Of a stretch of 64,000 nt of DNA, positions 1-49,859 are shown piece by piece (within the stretch, counting starts at the first letter, position 1; the number at the start of each line of letters is the position of its first letter). Location: assembly GCA_030674185.1 (NCBI GenBank), contig CM060308.1, positions 34,408,089 through 34,472,088 on the forward strand. The letters run 5' to 3'. Under the pieces are notes generated by a model. That model was not told where the DNA came from. It worked only from the letters and a program-made list of their open reading frames with translations, and did not search any database. A program made the position numbers and the translations under genes. This DNA comes from Monoplex corrugatus (taxonomy: Eukaryota > Mollusca > Gastropoda > Littorinimorpha > Ranellidae).

Positions 1-2333
1 TGCAAATAATGCAAGCTCCTAAAATTTCTGTTGAGCAGTGTACTGATAACAATGTTGAATTAGTACACTGTCTTTTATTGACTAAGCTGCGTTCGGATGT
101 TTTTGATATTGTCTCAGACTTACATGAATTAACAGCAACATAATCTAAAATATTACTGTAGGCTGAAGCAGCTGACATAAATATTTGTCAGAGTATTCAA
201 AACAGCTTGTGCGAATAGTTAGGTATTCGAAGTAGTATGTATGATTGTTAAAAAAAAATCAATTACAAAAGAAACTTTGTGATTCAAGTCCAACAGTATT
301 TCTTTCTTTGCATTTTGTTTGGTGTTGATCTGTTCTGCTTTGCCTTATGATGGATTTCTGCTTGCTTTTTTCTGCTATAACCAAAGTGGCTCCACTAATT
401 TAGCTGGTAAAGCATCATGCTGATATCACAAGGGTCGCATGTTCAATTCTCAAGCATGCCAGTTTTTCTTTCATCACAACACAGCCTCAACTATTCCAAT
501 GACAGGCTGATACAAAAATGAGATATAAAAATCAATACACTAGGTAGGGTATGAAGACCTTGCCGACAAATAGAGCTTACGAGCAGGCTTAAGTCTTTTA
601 TCATGATTATTTTGGATCTTCTTCATGGAATATATTCCAAGTGCAGAGGCACTTTCTTCGGAAATTGAAACTGAAAACTGTCTTGTGATTTTGTTTATTT
701 AATTGTCCTTGCTGTTTTGCTGGCCCATCTTCCACAGAGTTTAGTATTACTGCCGTGCTGCTCAGTTTGGAAAGGCCCTTTCTGTGATTCTGTGACAGTC
801 TCAGAGCCAATGAGTCCACAAGAACTATCAGTAACAATTTATCAAGACAAATGAATCCGAACACTGACAGCAATCTGCACAGCAGCTGGATCATTTTAGA
901 GATCAATGGTGCCTGTTCTGATCAAAGATACTTAGAAACCACATGTGGTAAGCTCCCAACAGACAATGATAACTGTGTAACCCTTTTGCATTCACAACAC
1001 TTCAAACTGCCTGACAGTAGAGTGGAAACATCTTTTCACATCAACTCTCAAGTTCATCTGAAGACTTCCATCAGAGACTGGCCTTTCCTCTCTTTATCAT
1101 GCAGGTCAGAATCTCAGTCACCAAGTTAACAGCAGCTTAGAGTATTATAGGATGTGATAAATGCCTCATACACCATGCACTGTGCAGAAAACATTTTGTG
1201 CTTCCAAGTGATGGGTGCTGTGGTTGTACATATCATAGTATGATACGTGAGCGTGATAACACTGTGTAAACCTTTTTCCAGTGACTGTAGAGGCTAAATT
1301 ATGGCTGTGTTGAAACAAACCTTTCTTCTATAGTTTCAAGTAAGTACACAGCAGTATTTTGGTCAGTGTAATTGGTTTTCAGACAAAATGTCAAATTAAT
1401 GCAAAAACTAGGTGGAGGGAGGGGGGGGGGGGGCGAGTTTTACATGTGACAAATGCAAATGCAAAAAGGGTTCATAATGAAGCAATGGACAGCTTCCCTA
1501 AAGCAGTGACTATGAAGACCTTGGTATGAAGTTACTCTGGGTGTGAAAACAGCAGAAACAAAGTAGCAGTCAGCATGAGGTGAAAAACTAAAGATCTATC
1601 ACTATGTGTGAAGGGTGTCATTATTGCCGAAAGTTAGAAAAGAAAGGGAAGAACCCCATCAACTTATATTTCTACATTTCCTAAATTTCTGTCTCAACAT
1701 TCATGTTCACTTTCAGATATATCCCTATTTCCACCCATCCCTTTCAAGAATATTACATATCAGTCCATAAACATAGGCTGATAATGATGCTGATTCCCCC
1801 ACCCCACCCACCCACCCACCCCACCCCTCTCCCCCTGAGAAAAATTCACACTGAAATCACGTGACCTGAAATTCTGTCTAACCCCTCACACTAAGACAAT
1901 ATCAAACTAGACATCATCAATTCTACACTGTGGTTTGGCAAGGTACCATTTTCATTTTTTGACACTGTAGATATGTCCTATATATACACTCATTTACAGT
2001 CGACCTGAAATACTCTTTTTTTTTTCTTTAAGGAGAAAATAAAACAACTTTAACATTTTTAAGTGTACTATAAATTTTTTTAAAGTTTTTTTTTTAAATC
2101 ACTACCATCGCTGCTAACATAAAGTACACACATTTCTACAAAGATTTGACAGCCCTGACCAATGACCCTACTCCAGTACTTGAATTGTAACCTGTGATCC
2201 CAAAGTCTACTTTCCTTATAACATACAGGGGTGGGCGATAACACATTAAAAGTTGTTGTTTGATAATGCTCTGTCAATGTGCTGTCCTCAGAAAACTCCC
2301 TGACGACACGTCAGTAAATGTGCACCAGTGATT
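1..2333. other. Region downstream of the PKC gene, no gene recognised
   Basis: AT-rich; holds the SINE-like piece at 375-540, a poly-G tract (1419-1433), a CCCACC repeat (1798-1823) and T-tracts. No frame here shows recognisable domains. Confidence 0.5.
375..540 (+). mobile_element. tRNA-derived SINE-like element
   Basis: TTTAGCTGGTAAAGC resembles a pol III A box, and about 40 bp later GGTCGCATGTTCAATTCTC resembles a B box, in tRNA spacing. The 3' limit is not clear. Confidence 0.45.
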
Positions 2334-4910
2334 TTTATTGAATTGTCCCAGAAATTGAAGATGATAAAAGAGAAGCAACTCTGGCAATTTTTGAAAGCAG
2401 AAACTCACTGTTATTAATTCCCCTGTGCAGAACACAATTTTGCCTGCTGCGCTTTGTCAGTTCATGATTTTCAAAGCTGAGAGAAAAAAGTTGGGCCCAC
2501 ACAAAAGGAATGTGTTCCACGCAAAAAGGCTCTCTGCCTGCCTTGCTTTGATGTCTAACACATCAAACAAGACTTATTCGGGTAGACAGCAAATTCAATA
2601 GCGTTCTATCTATGGACTGTGTCTACTTCAAATACTATCTTGCAAATGTGGGTGATTGTTCAGTTACGCACCATGTGAACAAAATAATTTCAATTACGCA
2701 CCTTGTGAAAAAAATAATTTCTGTACACCCTGTTGGATACAGATTCAACATACATGTTTCAAACTGTACAAAAATATGTGACCTGTTTTCACAAAATCAT
2801 CCATAGGTCACATTTTGCACATTTTTAGTTTTTCATGCCTTAAAAAGAACATTCTACAGTTAATATGATACCAATTTGATTTCTCTCCTGTGAAAACTGA
2901 TGGAGATATGGCGTCTCAAAGCATGTGAATGCAGGATCGGCAATGTTGAGAAAAGCTTCAATAGTTTTAATTTAATCACACAATGATTTAGGTCCTTAAC
3001 AACAGGTCGACATTTCAACAAAATACACTAAAACTTTTTTATCAAATAAAATACAACACTATTTGCAATTTTCATGCATTCCATCAACATTGGTGTCTTT
3101 TGTTAGTTTCTTTTTAACTGTTATTGTTATTTCGTTTAAAGCCCAGCTGACTGTTCAGAGCCATATCAGAACTATAACCATCTCAAAGAATACACCATAC
3201 CTCACAAGATTATAAAAAAGAAACTGGAAATAAAAATTAAGTACATATATCAATGCACTCATGCACATTATCTAAGGATATGCCCGGGTGTTGACCACTT
3301 CATCTAATTTATCACCAGGGGATTTAAAAAATACACCTGGATATAAATGTACACATAACTAAGACACTAAAATATACATACAAAAATGGGCTAAATTACC
3401 TAAAACTGCTTCTGCACATCACATTTCCTTAAAGCCAAAAATGCACTAAACACATGAACGCAATTATCAATCCTAAGAGAATGCATAAAACACTTTACTG
3501 AATACATAGAGGTGAATGGACCACCAAGGAAGAAAATGATAGGAAGAAATGACAGAAAGCAAAGGAACAAGGCAGATACAAAGACAGTGACTGAAAAGAG
3601 GAAATTTCTGACAGAAGGTGGGGATACTATCTATAGTGGATGACCCCCAGAACCCTCAGGGGGGAATATTTTTTAACTACCAAGATTACTAACTGCAGGT
3701 ATCGAAAACAGCAAAGCAAGAACTAAAATCATCTTTGGTAACATTAAAAGTTATTCTTTTCAAAGCATGTGAATGGAAAAGGATAGAATGGGCATCTGTG
3801 CACCTCAAAGTGAATAAAATCTTAATTTTAGCCATCTGACCCTTGATCACCTTTCCAGGTTTCTAGTGCTATGAGACCTATGCAATTTATGGATGATTAT
3901 GTGAGAACAGGTCACATATGATCCTTTTTCTAAGTTCAATCTTTTTTTTTTCTTTTCTTTTTTTTTTTTTTTTTTTAGTAAGTAGTCAAAAATGGTGCAT
4001 CACCAGGGTATTTCTGCCACTAATCCCCATATCTGGCCAGTTAACCTCTCTGCATCATACTGAAACTGACTGGTAGGATGAAGCACTGCTACTTGATATA
4101 GAACAATCAATCTATCTCAAACTTATTAATACTGACATGGAACAGAGTAGAAAAGGACTTGAGTCTAACGCCATATTATTCATTATCATATAACGATAGT
4201 TCTTTTCTACTTTTGTTTGGTTGATTTCTTTTCTGTATTTATCTGAACACAACTGTAACACTATCATACTGTTTGGGTTCCTTTCTACCATGAAGCTCAA
4301 TCCATACAAACTCCAATCATCCTTACAAAAACAACAACAACAACAAACAACAACAACTCTTCACTTCATCATTTTCACATTTCAAACCTTCATCACTATC
4401 ATGGAATCAAAGCTGACATATCATCTACAGGATGTTTTAGTAGCCGTGTAGTTTCACACTTACACACCTGTACTCTGTGACATTTCAGTTGGGGTACATG
4501 AAGACAACTCACAGCCATGCCCCCTCAAGGTTCTACAACACACAGCTGTCATGGACACAGTGTTCTGAAAGAAGCTGATGTAAAGATGAGAATCACAAAA
4601 CCAAGCCTGTGGAGGGGATGCCACTCATCTTGGGGGCCCTTTGATCAAAAGCGTAAGGTGATGAGGATCAGGCAGGTACTTCCAGGGCAGGTTCACAAAA
4701 AAGTTGTTCAGACATGCTGGTCTCTGAATATCTTACTTTGTGTGCACTGACCCGGTGAATATCGCTTCTCCACTGTCCATGCAACGGGTCAAAGTGCATG
4801 CTAGAAGTGTGGAAATGGTGGGCCCTGGACTGCACACTTTCAGGGAGACAAATAATGGGACAGGAGGTGGGGAGGGTTGGGCGAATCCAGTGGAAATGAT
4901 GCTAACTGAC
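2334..4910 (-). other. Probable 3' UTR of the PKC gene
   Basis: Reading minus from the TGA, the first canonical AATAAA I find is at 2339-2334, which would give a 2.6 kb 3' UTR. An ATTAAA variant near 2969 is also possible. Only signal position supports this; there is no transcript evidence. The stretch also holds a dispersed repeat (3510-3676) and a T-tract near 3950-3977. Confidence 0.3.
3510..3676 (+). repeat. Dispersed repeat, copy 1
   Basis: Shares AGGTGAATG.ACCA..AAG, GACAGAAAGCAAA..AACAAG and GGGATACTA.CTATA..G, in the same order, with the 40.65 kb copy. No coding frame or terminal repeats recognised. Confidence 0.6.
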
Positions 4911-43066
<38,156 letters not shown>

Positions 43067-43270
43067 TTTCTCCTCCAGTCGCTGCGCAATCAACACAGAC
43101 AAATGGCTAAGGGTCAAGGCTAACCGTATCCGAACGTTCCGAAGACATTTAGAATCTCAACCATCCGTGAAGACAAGCACAAATACAACAAGAATACACA
43201 ATGTATTAAAAAAATGTCACGGAAGTTGTAATGTGAATAATCTGCAAGCCTGTTAGAAATGCGTAAATGC

Positions 43271-43282
43271 TGCGCATGCGCA
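43271..43282. promoter_or_regulatory. NRF1-type palindrome in the PKC upstream region
   Basis: Perfect 12-nt palindrome TGCGCATGCGCA, the classical NRF1 consensus, 205 bp upstream of the PKC ATG in a locally CpG-containing stretch. NRF1 sites lie in many metazoan promoters. No TATA box was evident and no start site can be fixed. Confidence 0.5.
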
Positions 43283-43597
43283 TAAGTTAGCAGGTTTTTA
43301 CCTCCGACCTCTTTGGCATCAGTCACATGTTTGTGTTCATCAGAAGTTGTCTTGAGAACAAAAAGTTATGTCACTACCGTGTCGTATTAGACTCTTGTGT
43401 TTGTCTCTCGTAACACTGGCATTGCATATGCGCTGTGTGGGTCAAGATCAAAACTCGCACATAAATATCCTCATTGAAACAATCTGCTCTCGTTAAAGTC
43501 TCCACGTTTCTTACAAGAGTGGGCTAATAGCTTTGAGTTTCCAAGTTTCATAACCGATCATCCTGTTTCCTTTGAAGTTCCTCCAGTATCTTTTTGC

Positions 43598-43794
43598 TCT
43601 TTTACTCCCGCACCCTGTCTGCCAGCTGCAAAATAATTAACCCTTTCATTCCCTCACCCTTTCCACCAGCTCCCTGTATGAAGCTGGTGGAAAGGGCCGT
43701 GAGCAGTGAAAGGTTAATTTTTTTGGTTTTGTTTTGTTACCATGGTTGACAATGCAGGAAACTGATGGATAGGGCGAGGAAGTCACAGGGTTAA
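43598..43794. repeat. Foldback element copy B
   Basis: Same family: TTAACCCTTTCATTCCCTCA ... AAAGGTTAA inner hairpin, core TACCATGGTTGACAATGCAG, outer end GAAGTCACAGGGTTAA. It lies between the PKC start and the minisatellite. Confidence 0.65.
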
Positions 43795-43984
43795 CCATGA
43801 CATTCATTCACATCTACCTTTCTGCTCTTCTTGAAGAAAAGTTCCCTCTTCAGTTTCTCTAGCTGTTTATTTATGTTTGTGTGTGTGTTTCTTTCTTTCT
43901 TTGAATAAGTTCTGTTTTTCTCAATCTTCCCTCCTTCGACAGTCCTTCGCTCAACCTCCCTCTCTTACTGTCTGTATGTCATAG
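43795..43984. other. Short unique spacer upstream of the PKC gene
   Basis: Between foldback copy B and the minisatellite: pyrimidine-rich, no frame or motif recognised. 43067-43597 is the PKC 5' flank or UTR, with the NRF1-type site and no other feature I can name. Confidence 0.5.
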
Positions 43985-46900
43985 TGTCAATATATCCCCT
44001 TTTCCCGTCCCTAATATCGTTACTATATGTCCTCTACCCCCAACTCAATGTCACTGTGTCGGTATGTCTTTCTTCTATCCTCCATGTCACTGTGTCTATA
44101 TGTCTTTCTTCTATCCTCCATGTCACTGTGTCTATATGTCTTTCTTCTATCCTCAATGTCACTGTGTCTATATGTCTTTCTTCTATCCTCCATGTCACTG
44201 TGTCTATATGTCTTTCTTCTTCCTCATGTCACTGTGTCTATATGTCTTTCTTCTCTCCTCAATGTCACTGTGTCTATATTCTTTCTTCTCTCCTCAATGT
44301 CACTGTGTCTGTATGTCTTTCTTCTATCCTCCATGTCACTGTGTCTGTATGTCTTTCTTCTCTCCTCATGTCACTGTCTATATGTCTTTCTTCTATCCTC
44401 AATGTCACTGTGTCTATATGTCTTTCTTCTTCTCATGTCACTGTGTCTATATGTCTTTCTTCTATCTCGATGTCACTGTGTCTATATGTCTTTCTTCTTC
44501 CTCAATGTCACTGTGTCTATATGTCTTTCTTCTATCTCGATGTCACTGTGTCTATGTCTTTCTTCTATCCTCATGTCACTGTGTCTATATGTCTTTCTTC
44601 TTTCTCAATGTCACTGTGTCTATATGTCTTTCTTCTGTTCTCAATGTCACTGTTGTCCTATATGTCGTTCTTCTGTTTCTCGATGTCACTGTGTCTGTAG
44701 GCCTATGTCTTTCTTCTGTCCCAGTGTCACTGTCTATATGTCTTTCTTCTATCCTCACTGTCACTGTGTCTATATGTTTTTCTTCATCCTCAGTGTCACT
44801 GTTGTCTATATGTCTTTTTTCTATCGTCAATGTCACTGTGTCTATATGTCTTTTTTCTATTCTCAATGTCACGTGTCTATATGTCTTTTTCTTTCTATGT
44901 CTCAATGTCACCTGTTTCTATAGCCTATTGTCTTTTCTTCTCTCCTCAATGTCACTGTGTCTATGTGTTGTCTTTCTTCTCTCCTCAATGTCACTGTGTC
45001 TATATATCTTTCTTCTCTCCTCAATGTCATTGTGTCTATATGTCTTTCTTCTATCCTCCATGTCACTGTGTCTATATGTCTTTCTTCTCTCCTCAATGTC
45101 ACTGTGTCTATATATCTTTCTTCTCTCCTCAATGTCACTGTGTCTATATGTCTTTCTTCTATCCTCCATGTCACTGTGTCTGTATGTCTTTCTTCTCTCC
45201 TCATTGTCACTGTCTATATGTCTTTCTTCTATCCTCAATGTCACTGTGTCTATATGTCTTTCTTCTATCCTCCATGTCACTGTGTCTGTATGTCTTTCTT
45301 CTCTCCTCATTGTCACTGTCTATATGTCTTTCTTCTATCCTCAATGTCACTGTGTCTATATGTCTTTCTTCTATTCTCGATGTCACTGTGTCTATATGTC
45401 TTTCTTCTATTCTCGATGTCACTGTGTCTATATGTCTTTCTTCTGTTCTCGATGTCACTGTGTCTATATGTCCTATCCCCAACCCTAAATATCACTGTGT
45501 CTATATGTCCTATCCCCAATCCTCAATGTTAATGTGTTTATATGTCCTATTCCCAACCTTCAATGTCATTGTATCTACATGTCCTATCCCCTACTCTCAA
45601 TGCCACTGTGTTTATATATCCCCTCTCTTACCCTCAGTGTCAATGTGTCTTTATGTCCTATCCCCTATCCCAATATCACTGTGTCTTTATGCCCCCCCCC
45701 CCCCCAATCCACTAAATGTCACCCCTCCAATCCTAAATGTCACCATGTGACTGTATGTCCCTTCCCCCCATCCTCAGTGTCACTGTGTCTGTGTCTTTCT
45801 CCCCCATCCTCAATGTCACTGTGACTGTATGTCCCTTCCCCCCATCCTCAATGTCACTGTGACTGTATGTCCTTTCCCCTCGTCCTCAATGTCACTGTGT
45901 ATGTCCTTTCCCCCTATCCTCAATATCACTGTGTCTGTATGTCCCTTCCCCCCATCCTCAATATCAGTGTGACTGTATGTCTTTTCCCCATCCTCAATGT
46001 CACTGTGTCTGTATGTCCCCCCCTCCATCCTCAATGTCTTCATGTCTGATGTCTTTTCTCATCCTCAATGTCAATGTGTCTGTATGTCCTTTCCCCATCC
46101 TCAATGTCACTGTGTCTGTATGTCCTTTCCCTATCCTCAATGTCACTGTGTCTGTATGTCCTTCCCCCATCCTCAATGTCACTGTGTCTGTATGTCCTTC
46201 CCCCATCCTCAATGTCACCGTGTCTGTATGTCCTTCCCCCATCATCAATGTCACCGTGTCTGTATGTCCTTCCCCCATCCTCAATGTCGCTGTGTCTGTA
46301 TGTCCTTCCCCCATCCTCAATGTCACCATGTCTGTATGTCCTTCCCCTCGTCCTCAATGTCACTGTGTCTGTATGTCCCTTCCCCCCACCCTCAATGTCA
46401 CTGTGTCTGTATGTCCCTTCCCTCCTATCCTCAATGTCACTGTGTCTGTATGTCCTTCCCCTCGTCCTCAATGTCACTGTGTCTGTATGTCCTTCCCCTC
46501 ATCCTCAATGTCACTGTGTCTGTATGTCCCTTCCCTTGTCCACAATGTCAGTGTGTCTGTATGTCATTTTCCCCAGCCTCAATGTCACAGTGTCTGAATG
46601 TCCTTTCTCCTGTTCTCAATGTCACTGTGTCTGTATGTCCTTTTCCCTGTTCTCAATGTCACCGTGTCTGTATGTCCCTTCCCCCATATCCTCAAGGTTA
46701 ATGTGACTGTATGTCCCTTCGCCCCATCCTAAATGTCACTGTCTGTATGCCGTTCCCCCCCCCCCCTCCTCAATGTCATTGCGACTGTATGTCCCTTCCC
46801 CCCCTCCTCAATGTCAGTGTGTATGTCCCTTCCCCTCGTCCTCAATGTCACTGTGTCTGTATGTCCTTTCCCCCATCCTCAATGTCACTGTGTCTGTATG

Positions 46901-47805
46901 TCCTCCCCTCCATTCTCAATGTGACTGTGTCTGTATGTCCTATCCCCTACCCCAATATCACTATGTCTTTATGCCCCTCCCCCCAATCCTAAATGTCACC
47001 CCCCAATCCTAAATGTAACCATGTGACTGTATGTCCCTTCCCCCCATCCTCAATGTCACTGTGTCTGTATGTCCTTTCCCCATCCTCAATGTCGCTGTGT
47101 CTGTATGTCCTTTCCCCCACCCTCAATGTCGCTGTGTCTGTATGTCCTTTCCCCCATCCTCAATGTCGCTATGTCTGTATGTCCTTTCCCATCCTCAATG
47201 TCACTGTGCCTGTATGTCCTTTCCCCATCCTCAATGTCACTGTGTCTGTATGTCCTTTCCCCCATCCTCAATGTCACTGTGTCTGTATGTCCTTTCCCCC
47301 ATCCTCAATGTCGCTGTGTCTGTATGTCCTTTCCCCCATCCTCAATGTCGCTATGTCTGTATGTCCTTTCCCCATCCTCAATGTCACTGTGCCTGTATGT
47401 CCTTTCCCCCATCCTCAATGTCACTGTGTCTGTATGTCCTTTCCCCCATCCTCAATGTCACTGTGTCTGTATGTCCTTTCCCCCATCCTCAATGTCACTG
47501 TGTCTGTATGTCCTTTCCCCCATCCTCAATGTCACTGTGTCTGTATGTCCTTCCCCCCATCCTCAATGTCACTGTGTCTGTATGTCCGTTTCCCCATCCT
47601 CAATGTCAATGTGTCTGTATGTCCTTTCCCCCATCCTCAATGTCACTGTGTCTGTATGTCCTTTCCCCCATCCTCAATGTCACTGTGTCTGTATGTCCTT
47701 TCCCCCATCCTCAATGTCACTGTGTCTGTATGTCCTTTCCCCCATCCTCAATGTCACTGTGTCTGTATGTCCCTTTTTTCCGTCCCCAAGGTTACGTGTT
47801 CTTTT

Positions 47806-47868
47806 CCCTCAGCGCTTAGATTTGATTTTATCAAGATTTTGCGCTATATAAATATTGTAATTATTATT
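47806..47868 (+). mobile_element. Solo LINE 3' tail inside the minisatellite
   Basis: CAGCGCTTAGATTTGATTTT, then TTGCGCTATATAAATATTGT and ATT repeats: the same 3' end as the two LINE copies, without coding sequence. Either an extreme 5' truncation or a non-autonomous element sharing the tail. Confidence 0.75.
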
Positions 47869-49224
47869 ACATTTCTCAGTGCCACTATGTCTGTATATCC
47901 CCACCCCAATATCACTGTCTATATATTCCCACCCCCAATGTCACAGTGTCCGTATGTCCCCCCCCCCCCCCCTAAATTTCACTATGTCTGTATGTCTTTT
48001 CCCCATCCTCAATGTCACTGTGTCTGTATGTCCTTTCTTTCCGTCCTCAAGGTTACAATGTGTTCTTTTCCCTCATCCCCAATGTCACTGTATGTCCCCT
48101 TCTCAGTGCCACTGTGTCTGTATATCCCCACCCCCAATGTCACTGTCTACATGTTGCCACCTCTGTCCCTAATGTCACTGTCTCTATATATCCCCTGCCT
48201 GCGTCTTGAATGTCACCGTGTCTACTACATACGTCCCCTTGAATCTTAATACTTATTGCTAAAGTGTATGTCTATGTGTTCCCTCCCGACATCCTTAATG
48301 TCACTGGTCTATTTGCCTGTTTCCTACATTCTTAATCATTGTATGCCCCCTCCCCTATCCTCAATGTCACAATGTCCCATCACTCAGTGTTATCTGTGTC
48401 TATATGCCCACTCCCTCGCACTGAGTGCCATTGTATGTATGTCCTTTCCCCGTAATCAATGTCACCATGTCTGTGTGTTCCCTCCCAACTCTACGTCACT
48501 TTGTCTATGTCCTATTCCATCCCAAATGTCAATATACCCCCTCCCTCACACTCAGCAACACTGTGTCTGTATGTCCCCTTCCCCACACTCGATGTCACTG
48601 TCTTTGTGTCCTCTCCCCTACACTGAGTGTCACTGCGTCAATGTCTCCTGCCCCCACCACTAATGGCAACGTGTCTCTATGTCTTCTCACCCCATCCTCA
48701 ATGTCACTGCGTCTGTGTGTACCATCTCCCACCCTTTAATGTCACAGTCTATAAGTATCCTCTCCAACCCTATATGCCACTGTGTATATGTCCCCTCTCC
48801 CACCCTCCATGTCACTGTGTCTATATGTCCCCTTCGCCATCCTCAATATCAGTCTTTATGTCTCCTCTTCCACCCTCGGTGTCACACTGTCTGTATGTCC
48901 TCCCTGCTCCTCATTGTCACTAGTTGTCCCCTCTCCCACCCTCAATTCCACTGTGTATATGTCCCCTCTCCCACCCTCCATGTCACTGTGTCTACATGTC
49001 CCCTTCGCCATCCTCAATATCAGTCTTTGTCTCCTCTTCCACCCTCAATGTCACACTGTCTATATGTCATCCCTCCTCCTCATTGTCACTGTCTATTTGT
49101 CCCCTCTCCCACACTCAATTCCTCTGTCTCTATGTCCCCTCCTCAACATTATTGTCTGTATGTTCCCTCTCCCACCCTCAGTGTCACTGTGTCTGTGTCA
49201 CTTCTCCTGTCCTCAACGTCACTG

Positions 49225-49855
49225 TGATTGCATGTCCCCTTTCTCACCCTCAATGTTACCGAGTCATTATGTCCTCTCTTATCGTCAATGTCACTGTGTC
49301 TATATGTCCCCTCCCCACCCTCAATGTCTCTATGTCCCCTCTCCTATCCTCAGCGTCTATGTCCCCTCTCCCGTCCACTGAATAGGGACATGTCCCCTTT
49401 CTCACCCTCAATGTTACCGAGTCATTATGTCCTCTCTTATCGTCAATGTCTGGTCTATATGTCCTCTCCCCACCCTCAATGTCCCCTCTCCTATCCTCAG
49501 CGTCTATGTCCCCTCTCCCGTCCACTGAACAGGGACATGTCCCCTTTCTCACCCTCAATGTTACCGAGCCATTATGTCCTCTCTTATCATCAATGTCTGG
49601 TCTATATGTCCTCTCCCCACCCTCAATGTCCCTATGTCCCCTCTCCTATCCTCAGCGTCTATGTCCCCTCTCCCGTCCACTGAATAGGGACATGTCCCCT
49701 TTCTCACCCTCAATGTTACCGAGTCATTATGTCCTCTCTTATCGTCAATGTCTGGTCTATATGTCCTCTCCCCACCCTCAATGTCCCTGTCTCCTCTTCT
49801 ATCCTCAGCGTCACTGCGTCTATGTCCCCTCTCCCGTCCTCTGAGTAGGGATGTA
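49225..49855 (+). repeat. Higher-order repeat at the end of the minisatellite
   Basis: Four copies of a 145-157 bp block, each beginning near CATGTCCCCTTTCTCACCCT (about 49229, 49389, 49535, 49691) and containing GTTACCGAGTCATTATGTCC and GTCTGGTCTATATGTC. Each block is built of several diverged 36-mers. Confidence 0.8.
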
Positions 49856-49859
49856 GACA

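Larger units (their letters stand above)
43985..49855 (+). repeat. 5.9 kb minisatellite, unit 36-37 bp, upstream of the PKC gene
   Basis: Unit in the first part is CTCAATGTCACTGTGTCTAT then ATGTCTTTCTTCTATC (36 bp). From about 45.8 kb it becomes CTCAATGTCACTGTGTCTGT then ATGTCCTTTCCCCCATC (37 bp), and from 48.3 kb the pyrimidine part is CCCCTCTCCCACC with more divergence. Long open frames appear on both strands because the unit lacks stops in several frames; they encode only reiterated MSLCLYVF-type peptides, so I do not call them genes. A LINE tail interrupts it at 47806. Confidence 0.93.

Noticed and set aside
43067..43117. Upstream in-frame ATG giving a 17-residue N-terminal extension of the PKC
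   Set aside because: The extension [17 protein letters not shown] has no counterpart in novel PKCs and the downstream ATG has the family start and a good Kozak context; kept only as a caveat.
44027..48249. Very long open frames (298, 474, 306, 418 and other codons) on both strands at 44-48 kb
   Set aside because: They lie wholly in the 36/37-bp minisatellite, occur in several frames at once and encode only reiterated MSLCLYVFLL or CPFPHPQCHCVCMS-like peptides with no unique part.
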